Origin: an uncultured Clostridia bacterium
Lineage (GTDB): Bacteria > Bacillota > Clostridia > Oscillospirales > Ruminococcaceae
Direction: 5' to 3'
Length of the DNA stretch: 64,000 nucleotides
NCBI GenBank assembly: GCA_947630555.1
Contig: CANRIA010000001.1
Coordinates: 153,406-217,405, forward strand
Positions 33,365-41,230 of the stretch are shown piece after piece; positions within the stretch are counted from its first letter, which is position 1; each line of letters begins with the position of its first letter. The notes beneath the pieces were generated by a model that was not told where the DNA came from, ran no database searches, and saw nothing but the letters and a program-made list of their open reading frames with translations. Made by a program: the position numbers and the translations under genes.

Positions 33365-33502
33365 TCAGCCACCGTTTGCTATAAAGCTTATTATAGAACA
33401 ATGCCCGTGCAGATAGTATGTAACAGCCAGCAATACCGCGGTCGATAGCATACCCAGCGCGACAACCACAGACACCACTATGCGAAATGTTTTTTCTTTC
33501 AT
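33365..33502 (-). CDS. 45-aa membrane peptide
   Basis: 45 codons, starting MKEKTFRIVVSVVVALGMLS and ending IISFIANGG. One membrane helix (about 7-30). GAGGAG lies 8 bases upstream of the ATG, and the stop codon touches the start of the PstS-like gene (TGATATG), so coupling is likely. Position between a two-helix protein and the binding protein suggests a small subunit of the same membrane unit. Confidence 0.65.
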   Translation of the reverse strand: MKEKTFRIVVSVVVALGMLSTAVLLAVTYYLHGHCSIISFIANGG

Positions 33503-33517
33503 ACAAAATTCTCCTCG

Positions 33518-33769
33518 TCACATATATGCAATAGACTGCATAAATATAAGCGCCAGAGCGACATACACAAGCAGCACAAACGCCGCTATTATACCCGAAA
33601 TTATAGCGCGGAATTTATACTTGCTTTTTTTCTCGCTATCGGTTGCTTTTTTATACTTTTTCAGAAATACCGAAAATACACCACACGCGGCTGTAAGCGG
33701 CAAAAGCACCAGAAAAATTGCGCCTCCGGCCCATAATATTATGAGCAGATCATCAATAAATTCGTCCAT
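33518..33769 (-). CDS. Small two-helix membrane protein
   Basis: 83 aa, not recognised. Two hydrophobic helices (about 8-36 and 53-80) are joined by a basic linker (KKYKKATDSEKKSKYKF), giving a cytoplasmic loop and both ends outside. It begins immediately after the gtrA stop and uses GAGGG within the end of that gene. Likely co-translated with gtrA and the 45-aa peptide. Confidence 0.7.
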   Translation of the reverse strand: MDEFIDDLLIILWAGGAIFLVLLPLTAACGVFSVFLKKYKKATDSEKKSKYKFRAIISGIIAAFVLLVYVALALIFMQSIAYM

Positions 33770-34273
33770 TTATTTACCCTCTTTTCCATCTTTTTTAAAG
33801 ACGAGCAACTTGCTTATGATATAGTTAAGCACCACCACACCGACGGCGGCTATTATCTTAATAATGAGCTCGTCAAATTTCAGCCAAGTGACAAAAATGA
33901 GCAGCATTGCTTCTTCAAAACCGTAGGTGAACAGCCTGCCGCCTGTAAAGCTGATTATCTCTTTTATTATACCGTCTCTGGTTTCGGCGTGCTCTTTGAA
34001 TACCCAAGTTCTGTTGGTGACGTATGCAAACGCAACGCTAGTCACCCACGCAACCGAGTTTGCAATGTGAACATTCAGCCCTGCCACATTTTCGCCCAGC
34101 AGAAAGAACACCACAAAATTCACAAGCGTTGTCAGCACGCCAAAGAACAAATAAAGCAATATATCTTTGTACTTTTTATAGGGCTTTTCAAACAGATTAA
34201 AAAACGGCAAAGCCATTATCCTGTCAAAAATGTCCGTTTTTTCGGTCTGCAAATTCTTTTTATTTTCTGTCAT
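33770..34273 (-). CDS. GtrA-family membrane protein
   Basis: 167 aa with four helices. YLFFGVLTTLVNFVVFFLLG, VAWVTSVAFAYVTNRTWVFK and the terminal YIISKLLVFKKDG are typical of GtrA (PF04138), proteins linked to transfer of undecaprenyl-linked sugars or teichoic/arabinogalactan precursors. No dedicated glycosyltransferase is adjacent. The ATG at 34273 is preceded by AGGAG at 8 bases; an earlier in-frame start at 34339 overlaps rqcH and is unlikely. Confidence 0.85.
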   Translation of the reverse strand: MTENKKNLQTEKTDIFDRIMALPFFNLFEKPYKKYKDILLYLFFGVLTTLVNFVVFFLLGENVAGLNVHIANSVAWVTSVAFAYVTNRTWVFKEHAETRDGIIKEIISFTGGRLFTYGFEEAMLLIFVTWLKFDELIIKIIAAVGVVVLNYIISKLLVFKKDGKEGK

Positions 34274-34304
34274 AATAATTTCTCCTGTCCATTTTTTTAC
34301 TCTG

Positions 34305-36068
34305 CTAAGATACTGCCAGCCGCTTTGCTTCCTGCTCATCGGGTGTTACAAAAAGCGTTTTATTGTTCGTGAAAATTACCATTCCCGGCCGCGCGCCCGA
34401 AGGCTTTTTCACATACTTTACATAGGTGTAATCGACCGGCACCTGCGAAGAATTTTTCGCCTTTGAGTATAGCGCCGCAAGCCTTGCCGCCTGCAAAAGA
34501 GCCACGTCGTCCACCTGCCTGCCGGAGCACGCTATTATAGTGTGTGAGCCTGCAATACCGTGCACATGAAGCCAAATATCGTCCTTTTTGCTGTCTTTCA
34601 GCGTGAGCGCATCATTCTGGCGGTTGTTCCTGCCAACATAAATATCAAACCCCGAATCAGATACAAAATGCAGCGGTTTTGGCTGGCGCACCTTTGCACT
34701 TTGCCGCTTTCTGCCACGCTTTGCATAGCCCTCCTGCTCAAGTTCCTCGCGCAGCAAGGCAATTTCGTCCTCGCTGCCGGCGCGCGTCAGCGAATCAAAC
34801 ACGCTGTCAATATACTCAAGCTCCTTTTCGCCGTCCGCAATAAGCTGCCCCAGCTTTTTCTCCGCCGTGTCAGCCTTGCGGTACTCAGCGTAATATTTCT
34901 GAGCGTTCTGCGCAGGTGTGAGCCGCCTGTCAAGCTTTATCTGCACAAGCGGCAAATCTTCCGCATAAAAATTCTCTAGCTGCGCGCTCTCCTGCCCCTT
35001 TTCCAGCCTGTAAAGGTTCGCCATTATAAGGTCGCCGCACATTTTAAGTTCATCGCGTTTTGCGCACTCTTTAAGTTCCTGCTGTTGCCCTGCAATACGG
35101 CGTTTTATACGTTCTTCGGTGCGTGCAAGCAGCTTGAAAACGTCGTCCGCCCACTGTCTGCGGCGCGCATCTGCATCTCTTTGTGTATAAAAATTGTCAA
35201 GCGTTTGGCAAGCGCTTTCCTGCGGCATACTTATCATCAAACTGCCGTACTGCTTTATATCGGTAAAGCAAAAATCTTTCAGCACGCCCTCGCGGTTTTT
35301 TATTATCGTAAAGGAGTTGCTGCCTGTTTTAAGCGATCCTGCGGTATTTTTAAGATAAAAGCACAGCCTGTCAAATTCATCTTGTGTAAGTTTATCGCAC
35401 GTTTCTTCTCTTCCGCGAAAAGCAAAATACTCAGTCTCGCGCGCAAACAGCGGCGATACCCCCTCAAACACCGCTACTACCGCCTTTGCAAGCGCTCTGC
35501 CTGCATACTGCGCATCTGCCAGCCGTTCTTTCAAAACTTCCTTATCGAACTCAAAAATGTTAAGCCTTTGCTGCCGCGCAGGCGGTTCATACACCATGCC
35601 GGGCAAAACGGGTCTGACTGATGAAACATCGGGCGTTACGCGCTTTATGCAGTCCAATATTTTACCCTGTTCGCCGATAAGTATAAGGTTTGAGCACCTG
35701 CCCATTATCTCTATCGCCAGCGTAAGTCGGCACTGGTCGCCAAGCTCGCTTACGCAGTCAAAATCGAAGTACAGCACCCTCTCGCAGCCGTCTTGCCGTA
35801 TATCTACAAGCTTGCCCGAGGTGAGGCGTTTTCTCATCAGCATGCAAAACATGGGCGGCGTTTTGGGGTTTTCTGCCGCCGTGTTCGTTATGTGTACGCG
35901 CGCATCGTTTGCGGAGGAATTGAAAAGCAGCTTTTCGCTCCCCTCGCGCGTGCGCAGTGTCATGATTATTTCTTCGCGCGCAGGCTGATAAATTTTGTCA
36001 ACTCTGCCGCCTATCAGCCGCCCAAGCTCTCGCCGCACGGCTGAAAGAAAAATTCCGTCCAAAGCCAT
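34305..36068 (-). CDS. rqcH: Rqc2 homolog RqcH (NFACT protein)
   Basis: 587 aa. NFACT-N (MALDGIFLSAVRRELGRLIG, GRVDKIYQPAREEIIMTLR), a central coiled-coil region (about 280-445) and NFACT-R near the C-terminus (FDIYVGRNNRQNDALTL, DDIWLHVHGIAGSHTII). It recruits tRNA-Ala to obstructed 50S subunits and adds alanine tails; older annotations call it fibronectin-binding protein. Partner RqcP is encoded at 31108. It starts 4 bases after the nif3 gene, so trmK-nif3-rqcH-gtrA appears to be one operon. Confidence 0.95.
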   Translation of the reverse strand: MALDGIFLSAVRRELGRLIGGRVDKIYQPAREEIIMTLRTREGSEKLLFNSSANDARVHITNTAAENPKTPPMFCMLMRKRLTSGKLVDIRQDGCERVLYFDFDCVSELGDQCRLTLAIEIMGRCSNLILIGEQGKILDCIKRVTPDVSSVRPVLPGMVYEPPARQQRLNIFEFDKEVLKERLADAQYAGRALAKAVVAVFEGVSPLFARETEYFAFRGREETCDKLTQDEFDRLCFYLKNTAGSLKTGSNSFTIIKNREGVLKDFCFTDIKQYGSLMISMPQESACQTLDNFYTQRDADARRRQWADDVFKLLARTEERIKRRIAGQQQELKECAKRDELKMCGDLIMANLYRLEKGQESAQLENFYAEDLPLVQIKLDRRLTPAQNAQKYYAEYRKADTAEKKLGQLIADGEKELEYIDSVFDSLTRAGSEDEIALLREELEQEGYAKRGRKRQSAKVRQPKPLHFVSDSGFDIYVGRNNRQNDALTLKDSKKDDIWLHVHGIAGSHTIIACSGRQVDDVALLQAARLAALYSKAKNSSQVPVDYTYVKYVKKPSGARPGMVIFTNNKTLFVTPDEQEAKRLAVS

Positions 36069-36072
36069 AAGA

Positions 36073-36825
36073 TCAGACCTCGTAATTCAAAATATCTTTA
36101 TTTTCCGCAGCAATTTCGCACTGCACCGAGAGCCCCTCAATCAGAATATCCCTCATCTTTTCGCAGAAAATATTCTCGGTATCAAAATGCCCTGCATCAA
36201 AAACCGTCAGCGAGGCATTGTGCGCATCAATAAAAACGCTGTGCTTCACGTCGCCCGTAATAAACGCATCACAGCCGTGGCTTTCGGCATCTTCCAGAAA
36301 AACGCCGCCGCTGCCCGAGCAGACCGCCACCTTGCTGATGTTTTTGTCGCTGTCGCAGTAGCGCACCACCTTGCAGCCAAGCGCGGTCTTTATCTTCTTT
36401 GACATATCGCTTGCAGAGATCGGGGTACATTCGCACACGCAGCCGCAGGGCACGCCATTTTCAGTATGAAGCGGCAAAACAGGCGAAAGACCGAGCTTTT
36501 CGCACAGCAGGTCATTCATCACCGCGCTGTCAAAATTCGTGTGCGCCGATATAACGTTTATGCCTCTCGCCGCGAGATACACCGCGACCGAGTCCGTATC
36601 AAGCCGCTTTATCGCCCTGAAAATAGGCGGATGGTGCGTAACAATAAGCTGCGCGCCCTTCTGAGCCGCCTCCTGCGCTATCTCTTTTGTAACGTCAAGC
36701 GCCACCAAAACGCGCTGAACATCGCTTTCCATACTGCCTATAACAAGACCGCTGTTGTCGTAGCCCTCCTGAAGCGAAAACGTCGCAATTTTGTCAATAT
36801 ATTCATAAATATCACGAACTTTCAT
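36073..36825 (-). CDS. NIF3/DUF34 metal-binding protein
   Basis: 250 aa, the short form without the inserted PII-like domain. DNSGLVIGSMESDVQRVLVA, LIVTHHPPIFRAIKRL, NVISAHTNFDSA and GDVKHS, then HFDTEN, hold the dinuclear metal ligands (the THHP and AHTNxD motifs). Often annotated as GTP cyclohydrolase I type 2, without firm activity. Lies 4 bases after trmK, the same order as yqfN-yqfO in Bacillus. AGGGGTG precedes the ATG. Confidence 0.92.
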   Translation of the reverse strand: MKVRDIYEYIDKIATFSLQEGYDNSGLVIGSMESDVQRVLVALDVTKEIAQEAAQKGAQLIVTHHPPIFRAIKRLDTDSVAVYLAARGINVISAHTNFDSAVMNDLLCEKLGLSPVLPLHTENGVPCGCVCECTPISASDMSKKIKTALGCKVVRYCDSDKNISKVAVCSGSGGVFLEDAESHGCDAFITGDVKHSVFIDAHNASLTVFDAGHFDTENIFCEKMRDILIEGLSVQCEIAAENKDILNYEV

Positions 36826-36829
36826 AATG

Positions 36830-37513
36830 TCACCCCTGTTTTATGTATCTGTCCAGTTTTTCGGCCAGCTGCAAATATTCTTGTGCCTGCACCGAGCCGC
36901 TTTTCTTCAAACCTTCGCCTTTTTTGCGCAAACGCTCTGCCTGCTTTGAAATATAGCCTTTGTCGTCGTCCGTGTCACCTTTCAGCGCACCTATATAGCA
37001 CTGCGCCGCGGTGTAAGCCGAATTTTTACCCATATACCTAACCAGCATAACTGTGTAATAAATTTCCTCTTTGCAGGCTCTCTCGCAAGCTATCTCAAAG
37101 CCGTTTTTCCACAGCCAGCGCCTCAAACGCTCCGGTTTTGTCATAGGCTGCAATATAAACTGCGCACCGCTGTAAAACGCCTTTCCTCTGCCTAAAATAT
37201 CTGCAATAAGCTCGCCGCCCATGCCTGCAATTATAACGTCTGTAACGCCTTTTGGCGAAATTTCGTCAAGCCCGTCTGACAAAACAGTATCAATTTTATC
37301 TTCAAGACCTGCCCGTTGTATATTTTCCCTAGCCGCCGCCAGCGGAGACGGGTTGACATCAGCCGCTAACGCCCGTTTGCACACGCCGTTTTTTACAAGA
37401 TAGCACGGCAGATACGCGTGATCCGTTCCCACGTCGCAGACTATTCCGCCGCGCGAAACAAAAGCCGCGCAAGCCAGCAGTCTTTTATCTGTAAGCTCTT
37501 TTAAACCTGACAT
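36830..37513 (-). CDS. trmK: tRNA (adenine22-N1)-methyltransferase TrmK
   Basis: 227 aa. ACAAFVSRGGIVCDVGTDHA, YLPCYLVKNGVCKRALAADV, NPSPLAAAREN, DVIIAGMGGELIADIL and LQPMTKPERLRRWL are diagnostic of the TrmK (YqfN) family, which methylates A22 of tRNA with SAM. The C-terminal coiled segment (about 180-225) is the tRNA-contact domain. AGGGG precedes the ATG. Followed by the NIF3 gene at 4 bases. Confidence 0.93.
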   Translation of the reverse strand: MSGLKELTDKRLLACAAFVSRGGIVCDVGTDHAYLPCYLVKNGVCKRALAADVNPSPLAAARENIQRAGLEDKIDTVLSDGLDEISPKGVTDVIIAGMGGELIADILGRGKAFYSGAQFILQPMTKPERLRRWLWKNGFEIACERACKEEIYYTVMLVRYMGKNSAYTAAQCYIGALKGDTDDDKGYISKQAERLRKKGEGLKKSGSVQAQEYLQLAEKLDRYIKQG

Positions 37514-37522
37514 AATTACCCC

Positions 37523-37562
37523 TTAAAATGCGCTGCGCCCACCTTTCGGCGGACGCATTTTC
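37523..37562 (-). terminator. Hairpin between DUF1858 gene and trmK
   Basis: On the minus strand, CGTCCGCC-GAAA-GGTGGGCG is a strong stem within a longer AAAATGCG/CGCATTTT pairing that ends in TTTT. It could terminate the DUF1858 transcript or attenuate read-through into trmK. Confidence 0.5.
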
Positions 37563-37569
37563 ACAGATT

Positions 37570-37767
37570 TCAGCCTTCCAATGCGTTATTGAGCTTCTTT
37601 ACCAGCTCGTCGGCATCAGTGCCGTGCGCCGCGCAAGCCTGCTCAACCGTTTCCCCTCTTGAATGGGGGCAGCCGAGGCAGTGCATACCTATTTCAAAAA
37701 AATATTCGGCAAGCTGCGGCGCTTCGTCCAGTATATCGCCAATAACGCTGCTTTTTGTAACTGTCAT
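37570..37767 (-). CDS. DUF1858 redox-disulfide protein
   Basis: 65 aa. SSVIGDILDEAPQLAEYFFE, IGMHCLGCPHSRGETVEQAC and AAHGTDADELVKKLN match DUF1858, a small domain with a CxxC pair (here CLGC) often found with the hybrid-cluster protein. Probably a cytoplasmic redox or metal protein. AAGGAAG precedes the ATG and it has its own promoter at 37811-37839. Confidence 0.92.
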   Translation of the reverse strand: MTVTKSSVIGDILDEAPQLAEYFFEIGMHCLGCPHSRGETVEQACAAHGTDADELVKKLNNALEG

Positions 37768-37810
37768 GATGCAACTTCCTTTCTTAAAGATTAAAGACTT
37801 CTATAAACAT

Positions 37811-37839
37811 ATTATAACCCAATTTATCAAAAAAAGCAA
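37811..37839 (-). promoter_or_regulatory. SigA promoter of the DUF1858 gene
   Basis: On the minus strand, TTGCTT (37839-37834), 17-base spacer, TATAAT (37816-37811). Confidence 0.65.
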
Positions 37840-37865
37840 TACCCAAAAACACCCGTGCTTAGATT

Positions 37866-37906
37866 TGCATAAAAACAGCCTGCGGATATTTCACCACAGG
37901 CTTGGT
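37866..37906 (-). terminator. Terminator of the zinc-ribbon gene
   Basis: On the minus strand, AGCCTGTGG and CCGCAGGCT form the stem and GTTTTTA follows. Confidence 0.8.
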
Positions 37907-37910
37907 AGCT

Positions 37911-38192
37911 TTACGCTTGTTCTTCTTTCATCTTAGCGAAACATTCGCTGCAATATACAGGTCTGTCTTCTCTGGGTCTGAACGGAACTTTTGCTTCGCC
38001 GCCGCAAGCCGCGCAGGTAGCTGTAAACATTTCTCTTTCGCCCTTTGCTGCATTTTTTCTTGCATCTCTGCAAGCCTTGCATCTCTGCGGCTCGTTTACA
38101 AAGCCTTTTTCAGCATAAAATTCCTGTTCGCCTGCTGTAAAAACAAATTCGTTTCCACAATCCTTGCAGACCAATGTCTTGTCTTCGTACAT
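37911..38192 (-). CDS. Double zinc-ribbon protein
   Basis: 93 aa. Four CxxC pairs: LVCKDCGNEF and RCKACRDAR make one ribbon (the zf-trcl type, PF13451), TCAACGGEAKVPFRPREDRP and VYCSECFAKM the second. FYAEKGFVNEPQRCKACRD is a common clostridial signature. Function unknown; nucleic-acid or protein binding is plausible. AAAGGAA abuts the ATG, with GAGG farther upstream. A tRNA remnant lies in the 113 bases between it and the sigma-factor gene. Confidence 0.88.
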   Translation of the reverse strand: MYEDKTLVCKDCGNEFVFTAGEQEFYAEKGFVNEPQRCKACRDARKNAAKGEREMFTATCAACGGEAKVPFRPREDRPVYCSECFAKMKEEQA

Positions 38193-38229
38193 TTCCTTTT
38201 ACCTCGCTTAAAATTGATTTTAATGATTT

Positions 38230-38295
38230 TGCCGTGGTCGGACTTGCACCGACACCTTTGATTAAACAACGCTCTGTAATTAAGCTACTATGGCA
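38230..38295 (-). pseudogene. Degenerate tRNA (Lys-like remnant)
   Basis: Read on the minus strand, the 66 bases start TGCCATAGTAGCTTAATT and end CCGACCACGGCA. A D-stem GCTT/GAGC and a perfect T-stem GTCGG-TGCAAGT-CCGAC are present, and TTTAATCAA followed by GGTGTCGG is close to the anticodon-arm and variable region of tRNA-Lys(TTT). The anticodon arm is short by several bases, the D-loop lacks GG, the acceptor stem has two A-C mismatches and no CCA follows. It is most likely a decayed tRNA gene or a tRNA-like leader of the zinc-ribbon mRNA. Confidence 0.45.
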
Positions 38296-38305
38296 TACTG
38301 ACGGC

Positions 38306-38890
38306 TCAGCCGCCAAAATTTGTTAGAATTTTCTTAAGTTTTTTGCGCACCCTCTGCATAGCGTTATCGACCGATTTTACCGAAACACCTAATCTTTCTG
38401 CTATCTCAGAGTATGGCAGCGCATTTAAATAAAGCTGCAAAACGCTCCACTCGCTGCCCGATAGCATATGCGAGATGTTTTCAAACAGCAGTTTTTCGTG
38501 CTCCCTCTGCACCACAATGCTCTCAGGGCTGCTCTCATCACCCGGCTGCTCTTCAATATCTTCAAGAGCCTCGCTTTTACTCGCGGCGGCTGAAACGGCA
38601 TTGAGCATTCTGTTTCTCATACAAATATTTGCATATGTACGAAACGCCGCGCCGTTATCCTTGTCAAAAGACTTCACCGCATCTAAAAGCCCCAGAACGC
38701 CCTCCTGCAAAATATCGTCCACATCGCTGCCGTCGCGCGCCATTTTTCTTGCCTTGCACACCGCTATGGGGTAATACCTTATAATAAGCGCCGAGAGCGC
38801 CTCTCTGTCACGCAGCGCCAGCCGCACAAGTTCTTCATCTGAAAGATTTTCAAGATCCATACTATTCTGCCTTATCTGCGTATCGGTCAT
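38306..38890 (-). CDS. SigH-like RNA polymerase sigma factor
   Basis: 194 aa with region 2 (DREALSALIIRYYPIAVCKA, DVDDILQEGVLGLLDAVKSF, FRTYANICMRNRMLNAV) and region 4 (LSGSEWSVLQLYLNALPYSE and VSVKSVDNAMQRVRKKL). The KSVDNAxQRVRKKL end is typical of SigH (Spo0H), which starts sporulation and stationary-phase expression, though other sigma-70 members of similar size exist. GGAGG is 6 bases before the ATG. It has a good vegetative promoter at 38909-38938. Confidence 0.88.
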   Translation of the reverse strand: MTDTQIRQNSMDLENLSDEELVRLALRDREALSALIIRYYPIAVCKARKMARDGSDVDDILQEGVLGLLDAVKSFDKDNGAAFRTYANICMRNRMLNAVSAAASKSEALEDIEEQPGDESSPESIVVQREHEKLLFENISHMLSGSEWSVLQLYLNALPYSEIAERLGVSVKSVDNAMQRVRKKLKKILTNFGG

Positions 38891-38908
38891 GGTAAGCCTC
38901 CACTATAT

Positions 38909-38938
38909 ATAATAGCACAAAAGTATTGCGTTTGTCAA
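38909..38938 (-). promoter_or_regulatory. SigA promoter of the sigma-factor gene
   Basis: On the minus strand, TTGACA (38938-38933), 18-base spacer, TATTAT (38914-38909), 18 bases before the start codon. Confidence 0.7.
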
Positions 38939-38964
38939 GTACAAATTAAGCAAAATGACAAATT

Positions 38965-39522
38965 TTACGCCTGCCTGTACTTTTCACGTCCGCTTGTGAA
39001 TATATCGCCGCCAAAGCTGTCGCACGCCACCACCAGCGGAAACTTTTCAAAGCGCAGTCTTTTCACCGACTCACAGCCTAGATCCTCAAAGGCAATTACC
39101 TCGCACTCGGTTATGCACCTGCCTGCAAGCGCTCCTGCGCCGCCAACGGCACACAAATAAATACTGCCGTTGCGCTTAATAGCCTCCATTACATCTTTTG
39201 ATCGCTCGCCCTTGCCTATCATTCCGCCAAGACCCATATCTAAAAGTGTGGGCGCATACTTATCCATTCTGCCCGAAGTCGTCGGCCCGCAAGAGCCTAT
39301 CGGCTTACCCTCGGGCGCAGGTGTAGGGCCTGCATAGTAAATTACCGCATCTTTAATATCATACGGCAATTTTTCGCCGTTTTCTATCATATTCATAATA
39401 CGCTTGTGCGCCGCATCTCTCGATGTATACACTATTCCCGAAAGCAGCACCTTGTCCCCTGCCCTCAGAGTTTTTGCGGCTTCTTTCAGCTTTTGCGCGT
39501 TTATCTCAATGATGTCTTCCAC
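38965..39522 (-). CDS. Class I fumarate hydratase, beta subunit
   Basis: 185 aa. GDKVLLSGIVYTSRDAAHKR, YYAGPTPAPEGKPIGSCGPT, TSGRMDKYAPTLLDMG, GLGGMIGKGERSKDV and KRLRFEKFPLVVACDSFG are the fumarase/tartrate dehydratase C-terminal (FumB/TtdB) domain. It normally pairs with an iron-sulfur alpha subunit to interconvert fumarate and malate, but no alpha gene is adjacent here. The GTG at 39522 sits 7 bases after AAAGGAG; the TTG one codon before it is too close. Confidence 0.9.
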   Translation of the reverse strand: MEDIIEINAQKLKEAAKTLRAGDKVLLSGIVYTSRDAAHKRIMNMIENGEKLPYDIKDAVIYYAGPTPAPEGKPIGSCGPTTSGRMDKYAPTLLDMGLGGMIGKGERSKDVMEAIKRNGSIYLCAVGGAGALAGRCITECEVIAFEDLGCESVKRLRFEKFPLVVACDSFGGDIFTSGREKYRQA

Positions 39523-39539
39523 CAAAATTCTCCTTTATA

Positions 39540-39580
39540 CAAAAGCAGGATAGAACCTTTCTGCGGGATCTATCCTGCGC
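39540..39580 (-). terminator. Terminator of the DivIVA-like gene
   Basis: On the minus strand, GCAGGATAGA and TCTATCCTGC form a perfect 10-bp stem around 14 bases, followed by TTTTGTAT. Confidence 0.8.
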
Positions 39581-39585
39581 GTATT

Positions 39586-41073
39586 TTATTTATTGCCCTT
39601 TTTGCCGCCCCACGATTTGAGTATATCCTCGTCCGAGAGTGCCTCTTCATCGTTTTCGCTTGCAATGCCGCGTGCCAAAGCCGCCATCATGTCCTGATCC
39701 TGCGCATTTACAGGGTTTGCAGACTTAGGACCCTTTGACATCGACAGACCCGAAACATTATGTCTGGGTGCCTGCTCGGGCTGCTTTTCCTCCTCGGCAG
39801 GCTGCTGCTTCGGTTTGTTCCCTGCCATATGGAAGGTCGGCTTTTCTGCCTTCGGTTCTTCCTTGGGCTGCTCTGCCTTAGCTTCTTCAACCTTAGCTTC
39901 TTCTGCCTTCACTTCCTGAGCCTTCGGGGCATCTTTCTTCACCGAATCAGGCGCAGGGCCGCTGAATTTAAGAGAACCTGCAAAAGAATTTTTCTGCGGC
40001 TTGTTTTCCGCCGGCTTAGCATCAGGCTCGTTTATCTGCGACTGCACTGCCGCCAAAGCCTGCCTTGTAAGCTCTTCCAGTTCATCTTTCGCCTTTTTCT
40101 CCGCCTCAGACTGCTCCGTCTGTTTCGGCGCGTTCTGCACCGGGGCATTTACTTTATCGTCATTACCTTTTATATCGTTTTTCTGACTATTTTTCGCTGC
40201 ATCACTTCCTTTCGGTACATACTTAAAATTTGAGCCACCATTTACCAGCTGAAGACCCTCTGCCGTCAGCTTCTTTAGAGCATCAGTCTTTTCAATGCTG
40301 CTATTCAGCAGTTCATTGAGCAGACCTGCTATCTTCTGGACGTTTATGTCAATATCTGTAAACTCGTCTCTGGCGGTATCTCTCAGTCCCTGAGATTTAG
40401 CAAGTATAACGCCCTCCTGCTCCTGAGCGTTCTTTATCATTTCATCAGCCTGAGCCTTGGCGTTTTCGGTAGTAGTCTTAGCTTCTTCGTTTGCATCGCT
40501 TACTATCTTAGCCGCTTGATTGTTTGCATCTTCAAGTATCTGATCCTGAAGATCCTTAGCGTCCTGCTCCATTTTCTTGGCAGCCTCTTTAGCCTGTGTT
40601 ACAACAGCGTTTGCAGACTTCTGCGCTTCCATGAACAGACCGCTCATATCAAATGCAGCACCGCCGCCTGCCGCAGCGCTCGCCTCAGCATCTGAAACTT
40701 TCTGTTTCAGTTCTTCTATCTCATTTTTCAGCTGCTCTATCTGGGCATCTTTCTCTGCCGCATCGCTTTCAGCCGTTGTCAGCTGAAGTTTCAGGCTGTC
40801 TGTAGATGCCATAAGTTCGGAAACTTTTGCATGGCTTTCTTCAACCTTTTTCTGGCTTTCTTCAAGCTTCTTTTCAAGGGCTTCTTTACCCTCAAAGTTC
40901 TCTGAAACTGCCGCTCCGCCGTTTGCCTCATAAGCTGCTAGAGCATCAGTCTTCTCTCCCAACTGCGTTTCAAGATTGTAAATTTTGGTGTTCAGTTCGT
41001 CAACGTATGCCAGTACGTCTTTCTTATCAAAACCACCAAAGTTTACGGTACGCAAATAACCGTTACCTGCCAT
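39586..41073 (-). CDS. DivIVA-domain coiled-coil protein
   Basis: 495 aa. The N-terminus (VNFGGFDKKDVLAYVDELNT) is a DivIVA-like membrane-targeting segment. Long coiled coils run over about 28-140 and 155-260, with two Ala/Glu/Lys-rich repeats. The second half is low complexity, Lys/Glu/Pro/Gln-rich (KAEEAKVEEAKAEQPKEEPK), and ends DEDILKSWGGKKGNK. It probably marks curved membrane at poles or septa and recruits cell-wall or division proteins. Its place near, though outside, the dcw cluster fits that. GGAGG precedes the ATG and a good promoter lies upstream. Confidence 0.82.
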   Translation of the reverse strand: MAGNGYLRTVNFGGFDKKDVLAYVDELNTKIYNLETQLGEKTDALAAYEANGGAAVSENFEGKEALEKKLEESQKKVEESHAKVSELMASTDSLKLQLTTAESDAAEKDAQIEQLKNEIEELKQKVSDAEASAAAGGGAAFDMSGLFMEAQKSANAVVTQAKEAAKKMEQDAKDLQDQILEDANNQAAKIVSDANEEAKTTTENAKAQADEMIKNAQEQEGVILAKSQGLRDTARDEFTDIDINVQKIAGLLNELLNSSIEKTDALKKLTAEGLQLVNGGSNFKYVPKGSDAAKNSQKNDIKGNDDKVNAPVQNAPKQTEQSEAEKKAKDELEELTRQALAAVQSQINEPDAKPAENKPQKNSFAGSLKFSGPAPDSVKKDAPKAQEVKAEEAKVEEAKAEQPKEEPKAEKPTFHMAGNKPKQQPAEEEKQPEQAPRHNVSGLSMSKGPKSANPVNAQDQDMMAALARGIASENDEEALSDEDILKSWGGKKGNK

Positions 41074-41156
41074 TTTGACACTACCTCCTGTAAATATTTA
41101 AATATTATTACATTTATTATAATGAGAAGCTGAAAGTACACCTCTCGTAATAATTT

Positions 41157-41185
41157 ATTATACAATATTCTGCAACATTTTTCAA
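41157..41185 (-). promoter_or_regulatory. SigA promoter of the DivIVA-like gene
   Basis: On the minus strand, TTGAAA (41185-41180), 17-base spacer, TATAAT (41162-41157). Confidence 0.7.
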
Positions 41186-41230
41186 GTGCTTTTCATGTTC
41201 TGCCACATTTTTTATATAATTTGAACAAAT

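Noticed and set aside
34305..36068. Fibronectin-binding adhesin
   Set aside because: The protein lacks a signal peptide and has the NFACT-N/NFACT-R layout of RqcH; the adhesin name is historical.
38230..38295. Functional tRNA on the plus strand (its acceptor would pair through G-U wobbles)
   Set aside because: The conserved tRNA sequence blocks (TAGCT, Lys-like loop, T-arm order) read on the minus strand only.
39586..41073. Myosin- or SMC-like protein from the long coiled coils
   Set aside because: There is no ATPase head; the N-terminus fits DivIVA-type proteins and the tail is low complexity.
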